The notes: generated by a model not told the origin, from the sequence alone. Shown: positions 1-10,640, counted from the stretch's first letter. The stretch is 64,000 bases of DNA from Alentia gelatinosa (GCA_950022655.1 OX465590.1:39922218-39986217); one strand, 5' to 3'. Made by a program: numbers and translations.

Positions 1-227
1 CTTGAGAGTTCACACTGACTGAACTCCATAGGAACTGTGTGTAAAAAGACAACACACAGCAACCCACACAACACACTTCACGCATCGACATGCTCAGTCG
101 ACCGCGACCTAGTTCTAATCAAATAAACACGCCCCCTACAGGTCACGTGACTTGCAGGACCAATCAAATCGACGAAACCTGGGTATGCAGATCAGGCGCG
201 GGAACTTCCCCCGCTCCTCTACCCTTT
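1..227. other. Unassigned left edge
   Basis: I see no paralogue of this stretch elsewhere in the window and no convincing exon. It contains an ACCAATC motif near 160 and a CACGTGAC-like motif near 143, which are too short to call a promoter. Confidence 0.3.
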
Positions 228-640
228 TTAGAGCGTGCTTGCACACAATAAATACGTCATCTAGAGGTTAGAGTCAGGGTTAGAGTGGTCACATTGAACT
301 TTCAGTGTGCTTCCAGAAAACCCTTTATTATCTGCATGCTGTTCTCTGTTATAGTGAGAACAGAGCAGGGTGCCAGTGTCTCAGGGTCTTAGAGGTTTGC
401 CCAGCTGACCATGACCAATCACTCAAGACTGAAATACCTCATTGACCCACTGGTGCTTGATATGTTTTGATCCTAGACTCAGGCAGTTAGAGAAATGACA
501 AGTTGACTGGGTGCAGGTGGGTTACAGAAAACTATCGATAGGCTAAATCTGACTCAAACCTTTTAATTGTTATTCATTTATAATTGCACGCTCATTCATC
601 TGTGATGAACATACTTTTGGCTCCTAGTCTCTCTAAGCCT
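228..640 (+). repeat. Dispersed repeat R1, copy A
   Basis: The stretch from AGAGCGTGCTTG through GCACGCTCATTCATC aligns along its length with 11795-12215 and, inverted, with 14575-15715. It matters because it is an uninterrupted reference copy: it shows the empty insertion sites for two mobile elements that sit in the third copy. No coding capacity is seen. The family is unknown to me. Confidence 0.75.
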
Positions 641-1255
641 CATTCACAATCATAGATGCACTCTGGGTAATGCCTCTGGGTAACGCCTCCTGGTACATCA
701 TGGGTAATAGTGTTCAACGCTGGTATTTAAAGAAACATTCCTGATAAATTATCTTTTAACTTTTGAAAAGTTGACATTACCTTTTTTAATTATCATTTAT
801 CGTAAACAATTAAAAATAAGGTATTTAGGAAACATCTTGAGAGGGAGAGGCACTCTCCTAGCGGAGATCCTTCTGGGAGAGCGCGAGAGAGGTTTTACTG
901 CTTATCCTTGCCACTGCAAATAAGCGGGGAACCAACAAAAGTTCAATGTCATGCGTTAGGCATAACGTAGGAAGGCGTTACCAGTCCCATATTTCATTGA
1001 GACAGGGAACCAGTCTAGGGAACAGCGAACAAATACCACGTCCTTCCTGTCGATGTTAGTCGGGTTGCCATTCAGTGATATAAACGGAATGGCCATTTGA
1101 CACAGAGTGACCCCAATCTTCGATATGAAATTGCAATATAGTTGTGGACAATGTGTGCTGACCTTTGGACTGGGATGCTAGCGACTGTTTCAGAGGTGGT
1201 TCTGTTTCATTCTGAAACCTGGAGAAGATGTCAGCTTGTCATAACAGTCACTTGT
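641..1255. other. Unassigned, no gene seen
   Basis: AT-rich sequence with a small hairpin-like CTCCTAGCGGAGATCC near 855. I find no paralogue in the window and no credible reading frame. Confidence 0.3.
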
Positions 1256-1672
1256 ATAAATATAGACAATAATCGATGGTTTTGTGGACAGGCGGCGGTA
1301 AACCACGAGGGGTTGACACGTAGAAATACACGAGCGCTAGCGAGTGAATTACGACGTCAACCGCGAGCGGTTTACAGAGCCACCTGTCCACAAAATCATC
1401 GATTGTTGCATTTATTATCCATCTATTCAAATAAATTAAAACCAGTAATTGCCATATTAACGGGTATCACAATAAGAACTATTTCTTTGCTCTATGGCAA
1501 AAGGGACTATTTTTCCCGTATACCATGGTTTTGAGGCTGTATACCACAGGTTTGAATCCGTATACCACAGATATGGTATCTGACAGGTTTTATACCATGG
1601 GTAGTGGTTTACTGAGTCCCCATACATTTTCAATTGGGGCTTTGTATACGATGGATAATAAATATATATCAC
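1256..1672. mobile_element. DH-9 double-hairpin element
   Basis: H2 runs from about 1265 to 1405: AATCGATGGTTTTGTGGACA pairs with TGTCCACAAAATCATCGATT, with an apex around GAGCGCTAGCGAG. H1 follows, with perfect 14-bp arms ATTTATTATCCATC (from about 1410) and GATGGATAATAAAT (near 1650). The H1 loop holds three spaced copies of a GTATACCA motif (CCGTATACCATGG and CCGTATACCACAG types). The 130-codon frame at 1142-1534 runs through this palindrome and is not a gene. Confidence 0.75.
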
Positions 1673-1930
1673 CCCTGGTATTTTTTACCCAATTGACTTA
1701 ACGTTGGGAACTCGTACTCAACGCCCATTGAAGTTTTAGAAAGAAATACTCAATGGGGGTTATGTCGCAAATGTTATGTGCCGAAGTCAATGTTTACGGT
1801 CAGAGCTCGATCCCCTCTCGTTTGAACCACTATGTTATTCATGCGGCTTCGCCTTGTGAAATACTATGCGATTCAAACTCGATGAGATACGAGTTCTGGC
1901 TGTGAATTTTTATAGGTTTCCTCTATAATG
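1673..1930. mobile_element. DH-1 double-hairpin element, partial
   Basis: It opens with CACCCCTGGTATTTT and TTGACTTAACGTTGGGAACT, the H1 arm of the DH-1 family. H2 follows (AGAGCTCGATCCCCTCTCG against ACTCGATGAGATACGAGTTC) with apex GGCTTCGCC at 1845-1853. Relatives are at 2659-2847, 38764-39090 and 40170-40410. Confidence 0.65.
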
Positions 1931-2616
1931 TCTCAAACATAGCTCATAAAACTAATATTGCAAATAAATGATATCTTATAGAACCCTGGCAAAATAGGCA
2001 GGTATTGTGTCTCTTCTCAATAGTAGACACTTCCATTTTATCATGAATATAGTTTCTTTATTTAGAGTTGTATTCTTATTTTCATTCAATACATTCATTT
2101 CTTGGAAGTATTTTATGATGCCATTGTATTGCCTTGCAGAATGGCACTATGAACCCAAACAGTCGTCGCAAAATGATTAAATATCAGTTTATTGTGCTAT
2201 GCCGCAAGCATCTTCCGGTCAACATTGTCAAACACAAAAGAGGGGACCTGACATTCCCGAGGCATTTCTCCACTATAGTAGTAAAGTTCAGTGCGCTAGC
2301 TGTGTTTGTATTGTATTGGATACAATAATAACACAGAGATTGTAGGTTCTTCTATCGAGGGTTGTTTTCTCAGCGTTCACCCGCGGCAATACATCATATT
2401 CAATCAAATTAAACAATTTCCTTTTCACTGCCGCCCTGCAGGGGACGTTTTCTATTAAAGATTATCCAAAATGATTGATTGGTGATGTCCGGCTATATTC
2501 TTCTCTCATACATATTGGTACTAGTACAGTCATTGTTCAAGCTGACCTTGCTCTACTACCAGCCCTAGTAGTTGGAAATTTAAGTTGTTCAGCTATAAGC
2601 TTAAGTTAGAAATACA
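1931..2616. other. Unassigned AT-rich stretch
   Basis: No paralogue or domain is seen. A 64-codon ATG frame at 2134-2328 has no recognisable motif and is probably chance. Confidence 0.3.
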
Positions 2617-2889
2617 AAGTTGTATATCACATTTGATGAAGAGAGATATACATTTATTTTACCCATTGACTTAACGTTGGGAACTCGTACTCAACGCCCA
2701 TTGAAGTTTTAGAAAAAAAAAATAAATGGGGGTTATATCGCAAATGTTATGTGCCGAAGTTAATGTTTAGGGTCAGAGCTCGATCCCCTCTCGTTTGAAC
2801 CACTATGTTATTCATGCGGCTTCGCCTTGTGAAATACTATGCGATTCAAGTTGTATATCACATTTGATGAAGAGAGATATACATTTATT
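2617..2889. repeat. 42-bp direct repeat bracketing a DH-1 fragment
   Basis: The 42 bp at 2617-2658 (begins AAGTTGTATATCAC, ends CATTTATT) recur exactly at 2848-2889. Between them lies a truncated DH-1 element (2659-2847) with apex GGCTTCGCC near 2820. The right repeat copy runs straight into a DH-9 H1 arm. This could be a long target duplication or a recombination scar. Confidence 0.75.
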
Positions 2890-3045
2890 ATCCATCGTAT
2901 ACAAAGCCCCCATTGAAAATGTATGGGGACTCAGTAAACCACGACCCATTATATAAAACCTGTCAGATACCATAACTGTGGTATACGGATTTCACAACTG
3001 TGGTATACGGCCCTCAAACCTGTGGTATACGGAAATTTCACTCCT
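2885..3045 (+). mobile_element. DH-9 H1 half, truncated
   Basis: Starts TTATTATCCATCGTATACAA and continues with the DH-9 loop, including three GTATACGG motifs, matching inverted 1410-1665 and 15425-15680. The matching H2 is missing. Confidence 0.65.
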
Positions 3046-3171
3046 CAATCTGATGTTTCATCTATTTGTTTCAATTTGCGGCACTGTGACTGTGCTTGGA
3101 GAGTGAGAGAAAGTAGTTCCTCGCTCTTCGATAAATAGACCCTTCAACAACTACTCAACATTGAATTTTAT

Positions 3172-3305
3172 AGTGTAGTAGTTAGAGCATCTGCCTGTTG
3201 ATCGAAAGGTGGCGGGTACGATCCCCAGTCGCGGCGGAATCGTTTTTATGCTTTTCTTTTTAAATAAAAAGAAAATGCAAGTGTATTGAGATTTATTAAA
3301 ATTGC
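3172..3305 (+). mobile_element. tRNA-derived SINE-like element, copy A
   Basis: An A-box-like TAGTGTAGTAGTTAG and a B-box-like GGGTACGATCCCC lie in tRNA spacing, followed by a tail with CTTTTCTTTTTAAATAAAAA. The tail is shared with the inverted copy at 3912-4040. The acceptor and anticodon arms do not close properly, so it is not a functional tRNA. Confidence 0.5.
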
Positions 3306-3911
3306 ATAAACAAATTTTAAAAACTAAGCTGAATTAAATTAGTTTTATGTGCAAACAATGTGTCAATGTTTACATTTTGACTCTCTCAAGTCTCATTGTA
3401 GCCTAATGACTAATGTTATTGTTAGGGCTAAGTTAGGCTACATTACATGGCGAATGGTAGTCAAGGAACTGTACATAGACAATAATGTCTTTTGTTCAGA
3501 TTAATATTATTACGACAAATATTAGTTAATGTTATTTTTAAATTAGATAAATTTTAACTATTTAAAGAAAAAATATATATAACTTAAGGAACTATATTAT
3601 TGCGCCATTATACAGTGAACTGCCTTGTTCGACTTGTAATCGCTTCGATTACGGCAATATTTAGTGGCCAGTTATCGTGAACTAGGGCATGTAGGACATT
3701 GAAGTACAGCATCCAAACATGAATTACGGAATTACTCCGAAATACAAAAGGAATACTCATCAAAAACATTATAACATATCTTATGGACACTAGACCAAAG
3801 AACTATGACCCGTCGTATAGTTCTTTGACTAGATCTAGACTCACTGTCACTCAGTGCCTTGACTACCTAAAATTAATATAATATATCTTATTTTGTTAAA
3901 TGTGTTTATAC
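3306..3911. other. Unassigned AT-rich spacer between inverted SINE-like copies
   Basis: No credible reading frame or in-window paralogue is seen. With its flanks it forms a loop of about 600 bp between inverted repeats. Confidence 0.3.
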
Positions 3912-4040
3912 ATTTTTACTGAATCTCTATACACTGGCGTTTTCTTTTCCATTTAAAAAGAAAAACATAGAGGCCGTAACCGGGAATTGTACCCACAACC
4001 CCGGGATCACGAAGCGATCGACTTAACCACTGCACTATAA
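3912..4040 (-). mobile_element. tRNA-derived SINE-like element, copy B
   Basis: On the minus strand TATAGTGCAGTGGTTAAG resembles an A box and GGGTACAATTCCC a B box, followed by a TTTTTCTTTTTAAA tail as in copy A. Arms that should form the acceptor stem do not pair. The frame seen here reads through the tRNA-like head and is not a protein. Confidence 0.5.
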
Positions 4041-4125
4041 ATGCTGCTGTTATGTACTTGGTTGGTTTTGAGCGATTTATATCATAACTCGCTAAGTATA
4101 AAAAACCTATTTGGCGCATGGATAA

Positions 4126-4605
4126 TAAATACAATAAACGATGATTTGTGGATGGTCGGCTTCGTATACCACTCGCGGTTGACCTCGTAATACACTCGCT
4201 AGCGCTCGTGTATTACTACGCGTCAACCTCTCGTGGTATACGGCCGCCCGTCCACAAAAACATCGATTATTGTGTATTTATTTTCCATGGTGCACAAAGT
4301 ACTCATTGAGAATGTATGGGGACTTAGTAAACCACTACCCATGGTTTAAAAACTGCCTCAAAACTATTGTCTCCGGGAAAATAGCCCATTTGTACTCTCG
4401 AGCAAACAAATTTAATTTGACCTTTAAAATGGCAATTCATAGGTTTAATTCATTGGAGAAGACGGATAATAAAAACAACAAACGATGGTTTTGTTATTCA
4501 AGGTTGACTTCGTTATACACCAGCTAACTCGTGTATTACAACGCGTCTACCTCTCGTGGTTTACAGCCGCCTGTCCACAAAATCACCGTTTATTGTCTAT
4601 GTATC
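4126..4605. mobile_element. DH-9 composite with order H2-H1-H2
   Basis: A first H2 (4136-4275, apex CTAGCGCTCG) is followed by a decayed H1 (GTATTTATTTTCCATGG at about 4270 to GGATAATAA near 4470) and a second H2 (4475-4605) with the same GATGGTTTTGT and CCTGTCCACAAAATCA arms. One H1 is therefore flanked by H2 on both sides, unlike most copies. Confidence 0.6.
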
Positions 4606-4667
4606 CTTACCATGCAACTAAGCAAGAAGGGTGAAGCACCGAGCCCTTACCTATGATATAAATTATG

Positions 4668-4980
4668 ACAAGGAATTATCTTCTCACAGAACGAGATGGT
4701 AATTTACGGTTTGTACGGACCGAGGCGTTTACGCCAAGTTCTTTACAAACGAGTTCTGTGACTTGTACGAGCATGGTTGCATGTTATATATTTACTTTAT
4801 ACCCGATATCTAAAAAAAAGATCAATTTCATTTGGCTTAACTACCAATATTTTAATAAATCTGTATGGGTAGGTAGTCCGTATTATCCTGTACGGACTAC
4901 TGGTCCGTACAATATTTTTACGTGATATGCCGAAATGGTGCGTATTTACAGTATATACGGCATTGGTATATAGTAAAAAG
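4668..4980 (+). mobile_element. DH-11 double-hairpin element
   Basis: H2 contains CACAGAACGAGATGGTAATT and its partner GAGTTCTGTGACTTGTAC. H1 is bounded by ATATATTTACTTTATACCC and GGTATATAGTAAA. A nested short palindrome GTCCGT...ACGGAC lies in the H1 loop. Relatives are at 13183, 50241 and, inverted, 61431. Confidence 0.65.
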
Positions 4981-4994
4981 ATTTCTGTCAATGG

Positions 4995-5247
4995 TCAGTA
5001 ATATGAGAAAACGTGGTTACTGAGCCCGCACTGATTTTTTCATCAAATGACCGAGAACGGACACCGTACGGGCTCAGTCACTACATTTACTATATACCTC
5101 ATACTCGTTGACAAATCTGTTTTATTAACTTTTCTGTTCCACAAAAAGCCACTGCTATTCACTACGGTCCGCTGCCACAGCGGGCGCGAACATTATTTAT
5201 ACTACACCCCCAGCAGCGGGCAGTATTTCATACAGCTTCGGCCATAG
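4995..5247. mobile_element. DH-12 element, partial
   Basis: H2 arms GAAAACGTGGTTACTGAGCC and GGGCTCAGTCACTACATTTA are followed by ACTATATACC and an H1 loop carrying GCAGCGGGCAGTATTTCATA. It is a shortened relative of 60736-61170. Confidence 0.55.
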
Positions 5248-5555
5248 GTGTATAGTAATACCTGGTGTTCTATCTGCCAGCCCGGTCAGATTACACTGAG
5301 ATGGAATCTGTAGATGGGCAGACGAGACCGAAGCCCGCTGCGATCTCCTGGACGGTCTGCTGTGTCCTGATCATATCTCCTGATCGATTACGGGACCAGG
5401 CCACAGCTTTGCCGTGTGGTATAACTTCACACATCCACAGGAGAATTGGCACCGTTAACATGACCTATGGTGAATTGGGACCAATTAAAAACAGTGAATC
5501 ACTATTACCATTGTATACATATTTCAAATCCGTTGTACATGTCCTCAAAGCTATT
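5248..5555. other. Unassigned
   Basis: A 98-codon frame (5265-5561) has no recognisable motif. No repeat relationship is seen in the window. Confidence 0.25.
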
Positions 5556-5735
5556 GTTTGAGGACAATCCATAAAGTATGTACAAAGAATTTCGGAAATG
5601 TTTTTAACAACCCCCTCACACGCCCTCCCGAATTTGTATGCAATAGAACAAAGAAGGAGAATACGCAAAATTTCCAAAAATCATTTACCCCTCACCCCCC
5701 CCCCTTCTGTGTGTACATACTTTATGGATGGCCCC
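5556..5735. repeat. Repeat F10, copy 1
   Basis: The ends ATCCATAAAGTATGTACA and GTACATACTTTATGGAT are inverted, and a C-rich run precedes the right arm. The middle (GCAATAGAACAAAGAAGGAG) matches 7540-7710. Confidence 0.6.
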
Positions 5736-6230
5736 TTACCGGAAAATAGTCCCTTTGTGCTATAAAGCAAACGAATAGAGTAACAATTGATATTTATTTT
5801 TTCTTGATAAAAAAGAAATGCATTTCTTTATATTTGTACTAAGGGATCCGCAATACCAAGGTATGAATGACATCAAGAAATAATACCAAACTATTAATAT
5901 ATCCTTTAAAATGGTATTTCCTGGAGGTGATGGCTAGTAAATGATAGATTTGTGGACAGGCAGTTCTATAAAACGCTCGTTTATTATCATGCATCAGCCC
6001 CTCATGGTTTAATGCCACCTGGAACGTTGCTCTACGTTTTGCGGATCCCAGAATAGCGACCTGAGGTCGAAATAGGTGCTCTAGATTCTTTGCGGATTGC
6101 ATCCCAACTATGTCACCATCTATATTCAACCAGAAATCTAATGAACCTTTCACTGGAAATATGGTGTTATATAAAGTAGCGATACAAGTGAGAATTACAA
6201 GATTTTGTATGTGACATGTGATTTTTCTTT

Positions 6231-6233
<3 letters not shown>
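5736..6233. repeat. Decayed DH-9 and GTTGCTC-element remnants
   Basis: TTTGTGGACAGGCAG and CCCCTCATGGTTTAATGCC are degenerate DH-9 H2 arms. From about 6013, GTTGCTCTACG...GCGGATCCCAGAATAGCGAC matches the left part of the hAT-like element at 18874-19433. Confidence 0.45.

Positions 6234-6290
<57 letters not shown>
6234..6290. repeat. (TA)n microsatellite
   Basis: Uninterrupted alternating TA. Confidence 0.95.
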
Positions 6291-6291
<1 letters not shown>

Positions 6292-6711
6292 CTGTATATT
6301 TACCGGAATGTCACGTATTCTCGTCTATCTGTGACGTAAAGATGACTCCAATCAGTACATAATCCCGATTGATTCCCAGTTTGCGCCCATGTCAGCCTTG
6401 GATAATTCCCCATATATTATCCTAACACTAGTAGATAGTGCCTCCTGCCTATTCCTCCCGCATAGCAGCCTTGGACTGTGAGAGTCATAATTCATTTCTC
6501 ATAGCACTCCTCCTTCGGTGTCTCCTTTCTTCGGCGTTTACAAGTAAACAGGGACACCTCGCCCGATAATGTCTTTTTGATCCTTGCACGAGTGTCATTA
6601 ATTTCCCGACGTCCCAATTGGCGAGATGTCGATCCATCAAAACGCCATATAAATCCCGCCCAAATGAGCAGGAAACCCGCTGCCATGTCTACAGCCCCCG
6701 TCCACACCCTT
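6291..6711. other. Unassigned
   Basis: No paralogue is seen. A 75-codon minus-strand frame (6492-6719) starts inside the neighbouring foldback and is not supported. Confidence 0.3.
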
Positions 6712-7368
6712 AAGCCCAATACACATCTACCGATTCAGGGTTGAACGATTAGTTCCCAAATCGTATAGGAGTCGGTGAGCTTGTTACAGGCAAATTTCGT
6801 AACCCCTTAAGCACAATGCCCATCTACCAATTCCGGAACATTCATGTACCTTTGTCGGCGACAAACGGACGGTAATTTGTCTCACCAAAGGCATCCTAAC
6901 GGAGTCAGCCGTAGTCGGTAGATGTAGGACAGCTAGGCAAGGGTGAGCCACCGATTAGTAGACCGATTTGCTTGGGACTAATATCCACCACCCCATCTTC
7001 TCAATGTCCGCCGGTCGAGCGAAGAGTTACGTAATTTGCCTGCGACAAGTCGACCGACTCCTATACGATTTGGGAACTAATCGTTCAACCCTGAATCGGT
7101 AGATGGGCATCAGGCTTTAGCCAGTGTTGGTCACCCAATCAAAGGCCATTTACCAACGTTCCGAACATTGAATGACAACTAGTAAGCGGCAAAAGAATGT
7201 ATCAAGAACGGGGTTTCACTAATCATTGGCTGACACTTCCTAGCTGTCCTACATCTATCCACTAATGCCGACTCCATTAGGATGCCTCGCCTGAGACATA
7301 TTACAGTTGCTTTTGTTGCCGACAAAGGTACATCAATGTTCTAAAATCGGTAGATGTGTATTGGGCTT
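6712..7368. mobile_element. Interleaved foldback, arms in order a-b-a'-b'
   Basis: Arm a (6712 to about 6804) is the inverted complement of a' (about 7023-7118) over roughly 95 bp. Arm b (6809 to about 6985) is the inverted complement of b' (about 7190-7368) over roughly 150 bp or more. Arms a, b, a' and b' all end in variants of AAGCCCAATACACATCTACC, so two elements of one family overlap without being nested. The outermost 24 bp (6712-6735, 7345-7368) are perfect inverted repeats. Confidence 0.8.
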
Positions 7369-7900
7369 CACCCAGCATTTACACTAGGCGATTATGGGCG
7401 GCAATTCGCCGGCCATAATGGTTCAGTGAAATGAGCAATTCACACTGTGTATTTTGAAGTACATAGGTACCTAATACCTAGCCTGAGACTGGGCCTACCA
7501 TATACCTCAGAACGCACAGTGTGAACTTCAAGTGTCCTGTTAAGTACGTACGCAGAAATTCCTAAATCTTTGACCCCCACCCCCTCCCGATTTTGTACGC
7601 AATAGAACAAAGAAGGAGTATACGCAAAATTTCCGAAATTTTTTACCCCCCCCCCCCCACCCCCACCACCCTCAGTGTGTACGTACTTTATGGATGGCCC
7701 CATCAAATATATATGGAAATTGGTACAGCTAGTCTGAGACTCGGCGTACCTAAGAATCTCCAATCACAAGTATTCCAGTTGCAAGGGTGGTGGCTCACAC
7801 ACATATTTGCGTGTACCCTGCGACTTGGCGTACCTCCAGTCTCAAGCGCGGTACTTCCAGTCTGACACTGGAGGTACTCGCTCGCAAGTCGCACAGTGTG
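7369..7900. repeat. F11 fragment, F8 palindromes and F10 copy 2
   Basis: 7376-7420 (CATTTACACTAGGCGATTAT) matches the left end of F11 at 56668. 7440-7530 is an F8 palindrome bounded by CACACTGTG and CACAGTGTGAACTT. 7540-7710 is the second F10 copy with a long C run near 7644. 7780-7900 is another F8 palindrome with GCGTACCTCCAGTCT and AGACTGGAGGTAC-type arms. Confidence 0.6.
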
Positions 7901-8086
7901 AACTGGCCTGAACACCGGGTGAGCTACATCCTACATCTTCCCGCACACGGCCGCTTCCTCCTCCCGACCCATTAGGCCTGAGTCCCCAATGAGGGCCCGT
8001 AGAGGATGGGGTATCGTGGGGCGGGAGTGAAGGGGATTATGAGAAAAATCCAATATCAATAAGGAGCAGACGACAGAGCTGCTCAC

Positions 8087-8162
8087 CTCGTAAACATAGG
8101 CCTCGCTGCCGCCAATATCATTACCCTGACCGCCCGCCAAATAACGGATATTATATTCCTGA
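8087..8162 (-). CDS. Candidate internal exon (uncertain)
   Basis: In a single-copy patch (7901-8275), the minus strand shows an acceptor-like CTTACCGCCTTGTCCAG ending at 8163, 76 nt open in one frame, then a donor-like GAG|GTGAGC at 8087/8086. The open frame reads QEYNIRYLAGGQGNDIGGSE and then AYVYE; other frames are less convincing. I recognise no domain. No companion exon was found, so it may be chance. Confidence 0.22.
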
Positions 8163-8275
8163 CTGGACAAGGCGGTAAGCCAGGCAGTTCAAAGGTGGAG
8201 CGGCCAGGCGCATTGCGGTGCGACCCCGCCCTCAGTCCCCCTCGTGAACCTCCGTGTCTGTCTCACTCCCGTATA

Positions 8276-8527
8276 AGGCCCGTTTCCATTGGCTGACAAA
8301 AAGGGTGTAGAATTTTTGACTGCCCCTTTAGGCCCGTTTCCATTGGCTGACAAAAACGTTGTAGATTTTCGGTGTTCTCCTAATAGCCTATTTACATTGA
8401 CCATCACCGATATACAGTCAGGAACCATCGACATACTTTTAAAACTACTGAGGCACAATGCAAATGGGCTATTAGGAAAACACAAAAATATCTAAACCGT
8501 TTTCGTCGGCCAATGGAAACGGGCCTG
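8276..8527. mobile_element. F7 MITE with duplicated left end
   Basis: Terminal arms are GGCCCGTTTCCATTGG (twice, at about 8278 and 8333) and CCAATGGAAACGGGCC (about 8510-8525). The interior has CACCGATATACAGTCAGGAA and CTCCTAATAGCC paired with GGGCTATTAGGA. Relatives are at 10226-10640, 20777-21086, 32945-33110, 58748-58920 and 59788-59990. Confidence 0.75.
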
Positions 8528-8533
8528 TAGTAA

Positions 8534-9688
8534 CACTGCACGAAACTAACCGCTCGTCATATGTATGCGAAACGCGTCTAACAGTAGGATTTTGCGTCTA
8601 GAAGTTCGACCTGTACTCCGTCTCATAGACGCCTTATCTAGTGGCGTATATACATGTCCATGGTGCGGTCTCATATACGTCATATATACGCCTGATTCCG
8701 TTGTATGTACACCACCATCTAATAGTTCCGATCTTTGCAACTTGGGGACACTACTGGTAGCATATTTCATCTTCCATTAATCATCCAAGTCTGGATTGTA
8801 TAAAAATTACAATCTTATATTACCAATTTATTTTATAAAACCTTTATAAAACCCGATTAAATATAAATTGATTAATTACACATAATAAACCCTGCATTCT
8901 TTGGTTTTCTTAAACATTTTTTTAATAGATTTTGCCTTGAAATCACCACTCTTCTGTACTGTTCTGGGTATTCCCATATATAAGCCTTTAACAAGTTAAC
9001 ACTATGGAGATGGAGTCCCTAAGAACGGGCGGCGGGCAGCGGTGGGCATCGGTGGGCGGTGGGGGGCGGGGTAGGGTTTCCCACTGAGTCAACCTGTACA
9101 AACGCGGCTGGTGGCGGGCGGTGGGCGGTGGGCAGCAGGCAGCGGCGGGCTTCTCACTGAGGCTGGCTGGGGGTGGCGTGGGGTGGTGTGGGGGAGTCGG
9201 GGAGTGACAGGGGGTGGTGGGGGGTGACGGGGGGTGACGGGGGGTGGTGGGGGGCATCTCACACACGCCGAGCGGCCGCTAATCCATCCACACACACTGC
9301 AGGGAGGCGGGGGTCCTATACCAGGGCTTCACTGTGGGTAGAGTGAGTGTAGGGGGTAGGGTTGGGAGGTCACGGGTGGCGGGTCAGTGTTGGTGCATCC
9401 TCTACCAACACCCACAGGACTTGGCTGGCGGTGGGTCGCTTTTTTTTTGTTTTGTATCATATATACGCCTAGCGTATATATATTGCACAGAGCATGTTTT
9501 ATCTTGGATACGCCAGGCGTGAAAGACAGCCAAGTCGCACGCGTCTACATATGGACACTGTCTCATAGACGCCCGAGACGCAGATGCGTATAAGAGGTGT
9601 ATATAAATATAAACAAGCCACTATACAGCTGATATGTGCGCTATCGCGATGGCGTATATATATGTAAAATAGTGGTTTTCGTGCAGTG
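8534..9688. mobile_element. CACTA-like non-autonomous element, copy 1
   Basis: The ends are CACTGCACGAAA and TTTTCGTGCAGTG, with TAA on both sides (8531-8533 and 9689-9691). The subterminal parts (GCGAAACGCGTCTAACAG; GGCGTATATATATGTAAAAT) match 37598-38481, which has its own 3-bp duplication, TTG. CACTG or CACTA ends with 3-bp duplications are typical of the CACTA (EnSpm) superfamily. No transposase is present. It is about 270 bp longer than copy 2 because of a G-rich middle. Confidence 0.75.
8994..9330 (+). repeat. G-rich tract inside the CACTA-like element
   Basis: Many closely spaced runs of three to six G, mixed with GGTGGGGGGTGACGGGG-type short repeats, give strong G-quadruplex potential on the plus strand. 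Proline-rich frames on the minus strand are translations of this tract and are not genes. Confidence 0.8.
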
Positions 9689-9739
9689 TAATTTTCTATA
9701 GGCCGATGAAAGCGGCACCGATTAATTGAGTTCTCCTTA

Positions 9740-10000
9740 TAGTCGGTGGTGGTGGTTTGTTTGGGTAGTTTAACGTCCAATATGTTCTATTAGACTTACT
9801 TTGGGTTTGATGGTGATCAAATCTATAAGATGAATACAGTAGACATAGTATGAGAAGGACTGGTCTTTGATATGGTAGAAGATCTACCACTGCTGGAGGT
9901 GAAGGAGAAGGGTGACTGCAGTGGGACTCGAACCCACAAAGTCCTACAACCTTAGGGTTACAATTCCACTGCCTTAACCACTGAGCTAACTCCCCACCCC
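9740..10000 (-). mobile_element. tRNA-derived SINE
   Basis: On the minus strand the head (9998-9916) reads TTAGCTCAGTGGTTAAGGCA (A box) and GTGGGTTCGAGTCCCAC (B box), in tRNA spacing. The acceptor strands GGGGAGT and TGCAGTC do not pair, so it is not a tRNA gene. A body of about 150 nt ends with GGACGTTAAACTACCCAAAC and a CCACCACC tail, a style familiar from tRNA SINEs of marine invertebrates (inference). Confidence 0.65.
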
Positions 10001-10159
10001 ACGGACGGTAATGGTCAACGACAATTTCCATCCCCTTTGATTCTGTCGTTGAAGAAGTCGTTCAGTGCTGACTTTATTGCATAATCTATGCATGATTAAT
10101 TGGTGAACAAGTTACATGCCTTATTCCATTCACTGATCTGGTCTCGGTATATCAAACAA

Positions 10160-10640
10160 ATTGATTAGTGATTCCCGACTGCAGATCGGTGGCGAATAGT
10201 CAACCAGTAGAAAATGGCTTCCAAGACCCGTTTCCATTGGCCGACGAAACCAGTGTAGATTCTTTTAGTTCTCCTAATAGCCCATTTCCATTGTATCTTC
10301 ATTCTCAGCAGGTACTTTGGTGGCCATCTTGAAAAACAGTCGCCATCTTGGATTTCCAAGTGGCTGGTTGGATAGAATTACTTAGTATACCAAGGAGAAT
10401 TACTGTACAAACTTTGGTGCTTGTATCATCATTTGCACGGTTTCCTTGAAAATGCGCTTTTATCTACTCCACTAATAAGGCATACCCAAAATAACTTTGC
10501 CTGCAGCACTATTGGCCATCACTGATATACACTCAAGAATCACTGACAGGCCTTTAGCATCGCTGACGCAAAATAGAAATGGGCTTTTAGGAAAACTCAT
10601 ATAATCTACACTATTTCCGTCGGCCAATGGTAACGGGCTT
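10160..10640. mobile_element. F7 MITE split by an insertion
   Basis: The left F7 part (CCCGTTTCCATTGGCCGACG to CCATTTCCATTG, 10228-10294) and right part (GGCCATCACTGATATACAC to CGTCGGCCAATGGTAACGGG, 10512-10638) are separated by about 217 bp with no F7 match. ATTG occurs at both junctions and may be its target duplication. 10160-10225 is a neighbouring F7b fragment (GACTGCAGATCGGTGGCGAA). Confidence 0.6.

Noticed and set aside
1142..1534. 130-codon frame as a gene
   Set aside because: Most of it crosses both arms of a DH-9 palindrome; paralogous copies do not keep the frame.
3172..4040. A pair of tRNA genes in inverted orientation
   Set aside because: Acceptor and anticodon stems do not form, and both share the same non-tRNA tail, as SINE copies do.
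8988..9295. Proline- and cysteine-rich minus-strand frames
   Set aside because: They translate the G-rich tract of a CACTA-like element.
9916..9998. tRNA gene on the minus strand
   Set aside because: A and B boxes are present but the acceptor strands do not pair; a SINE-like body and tail follow.
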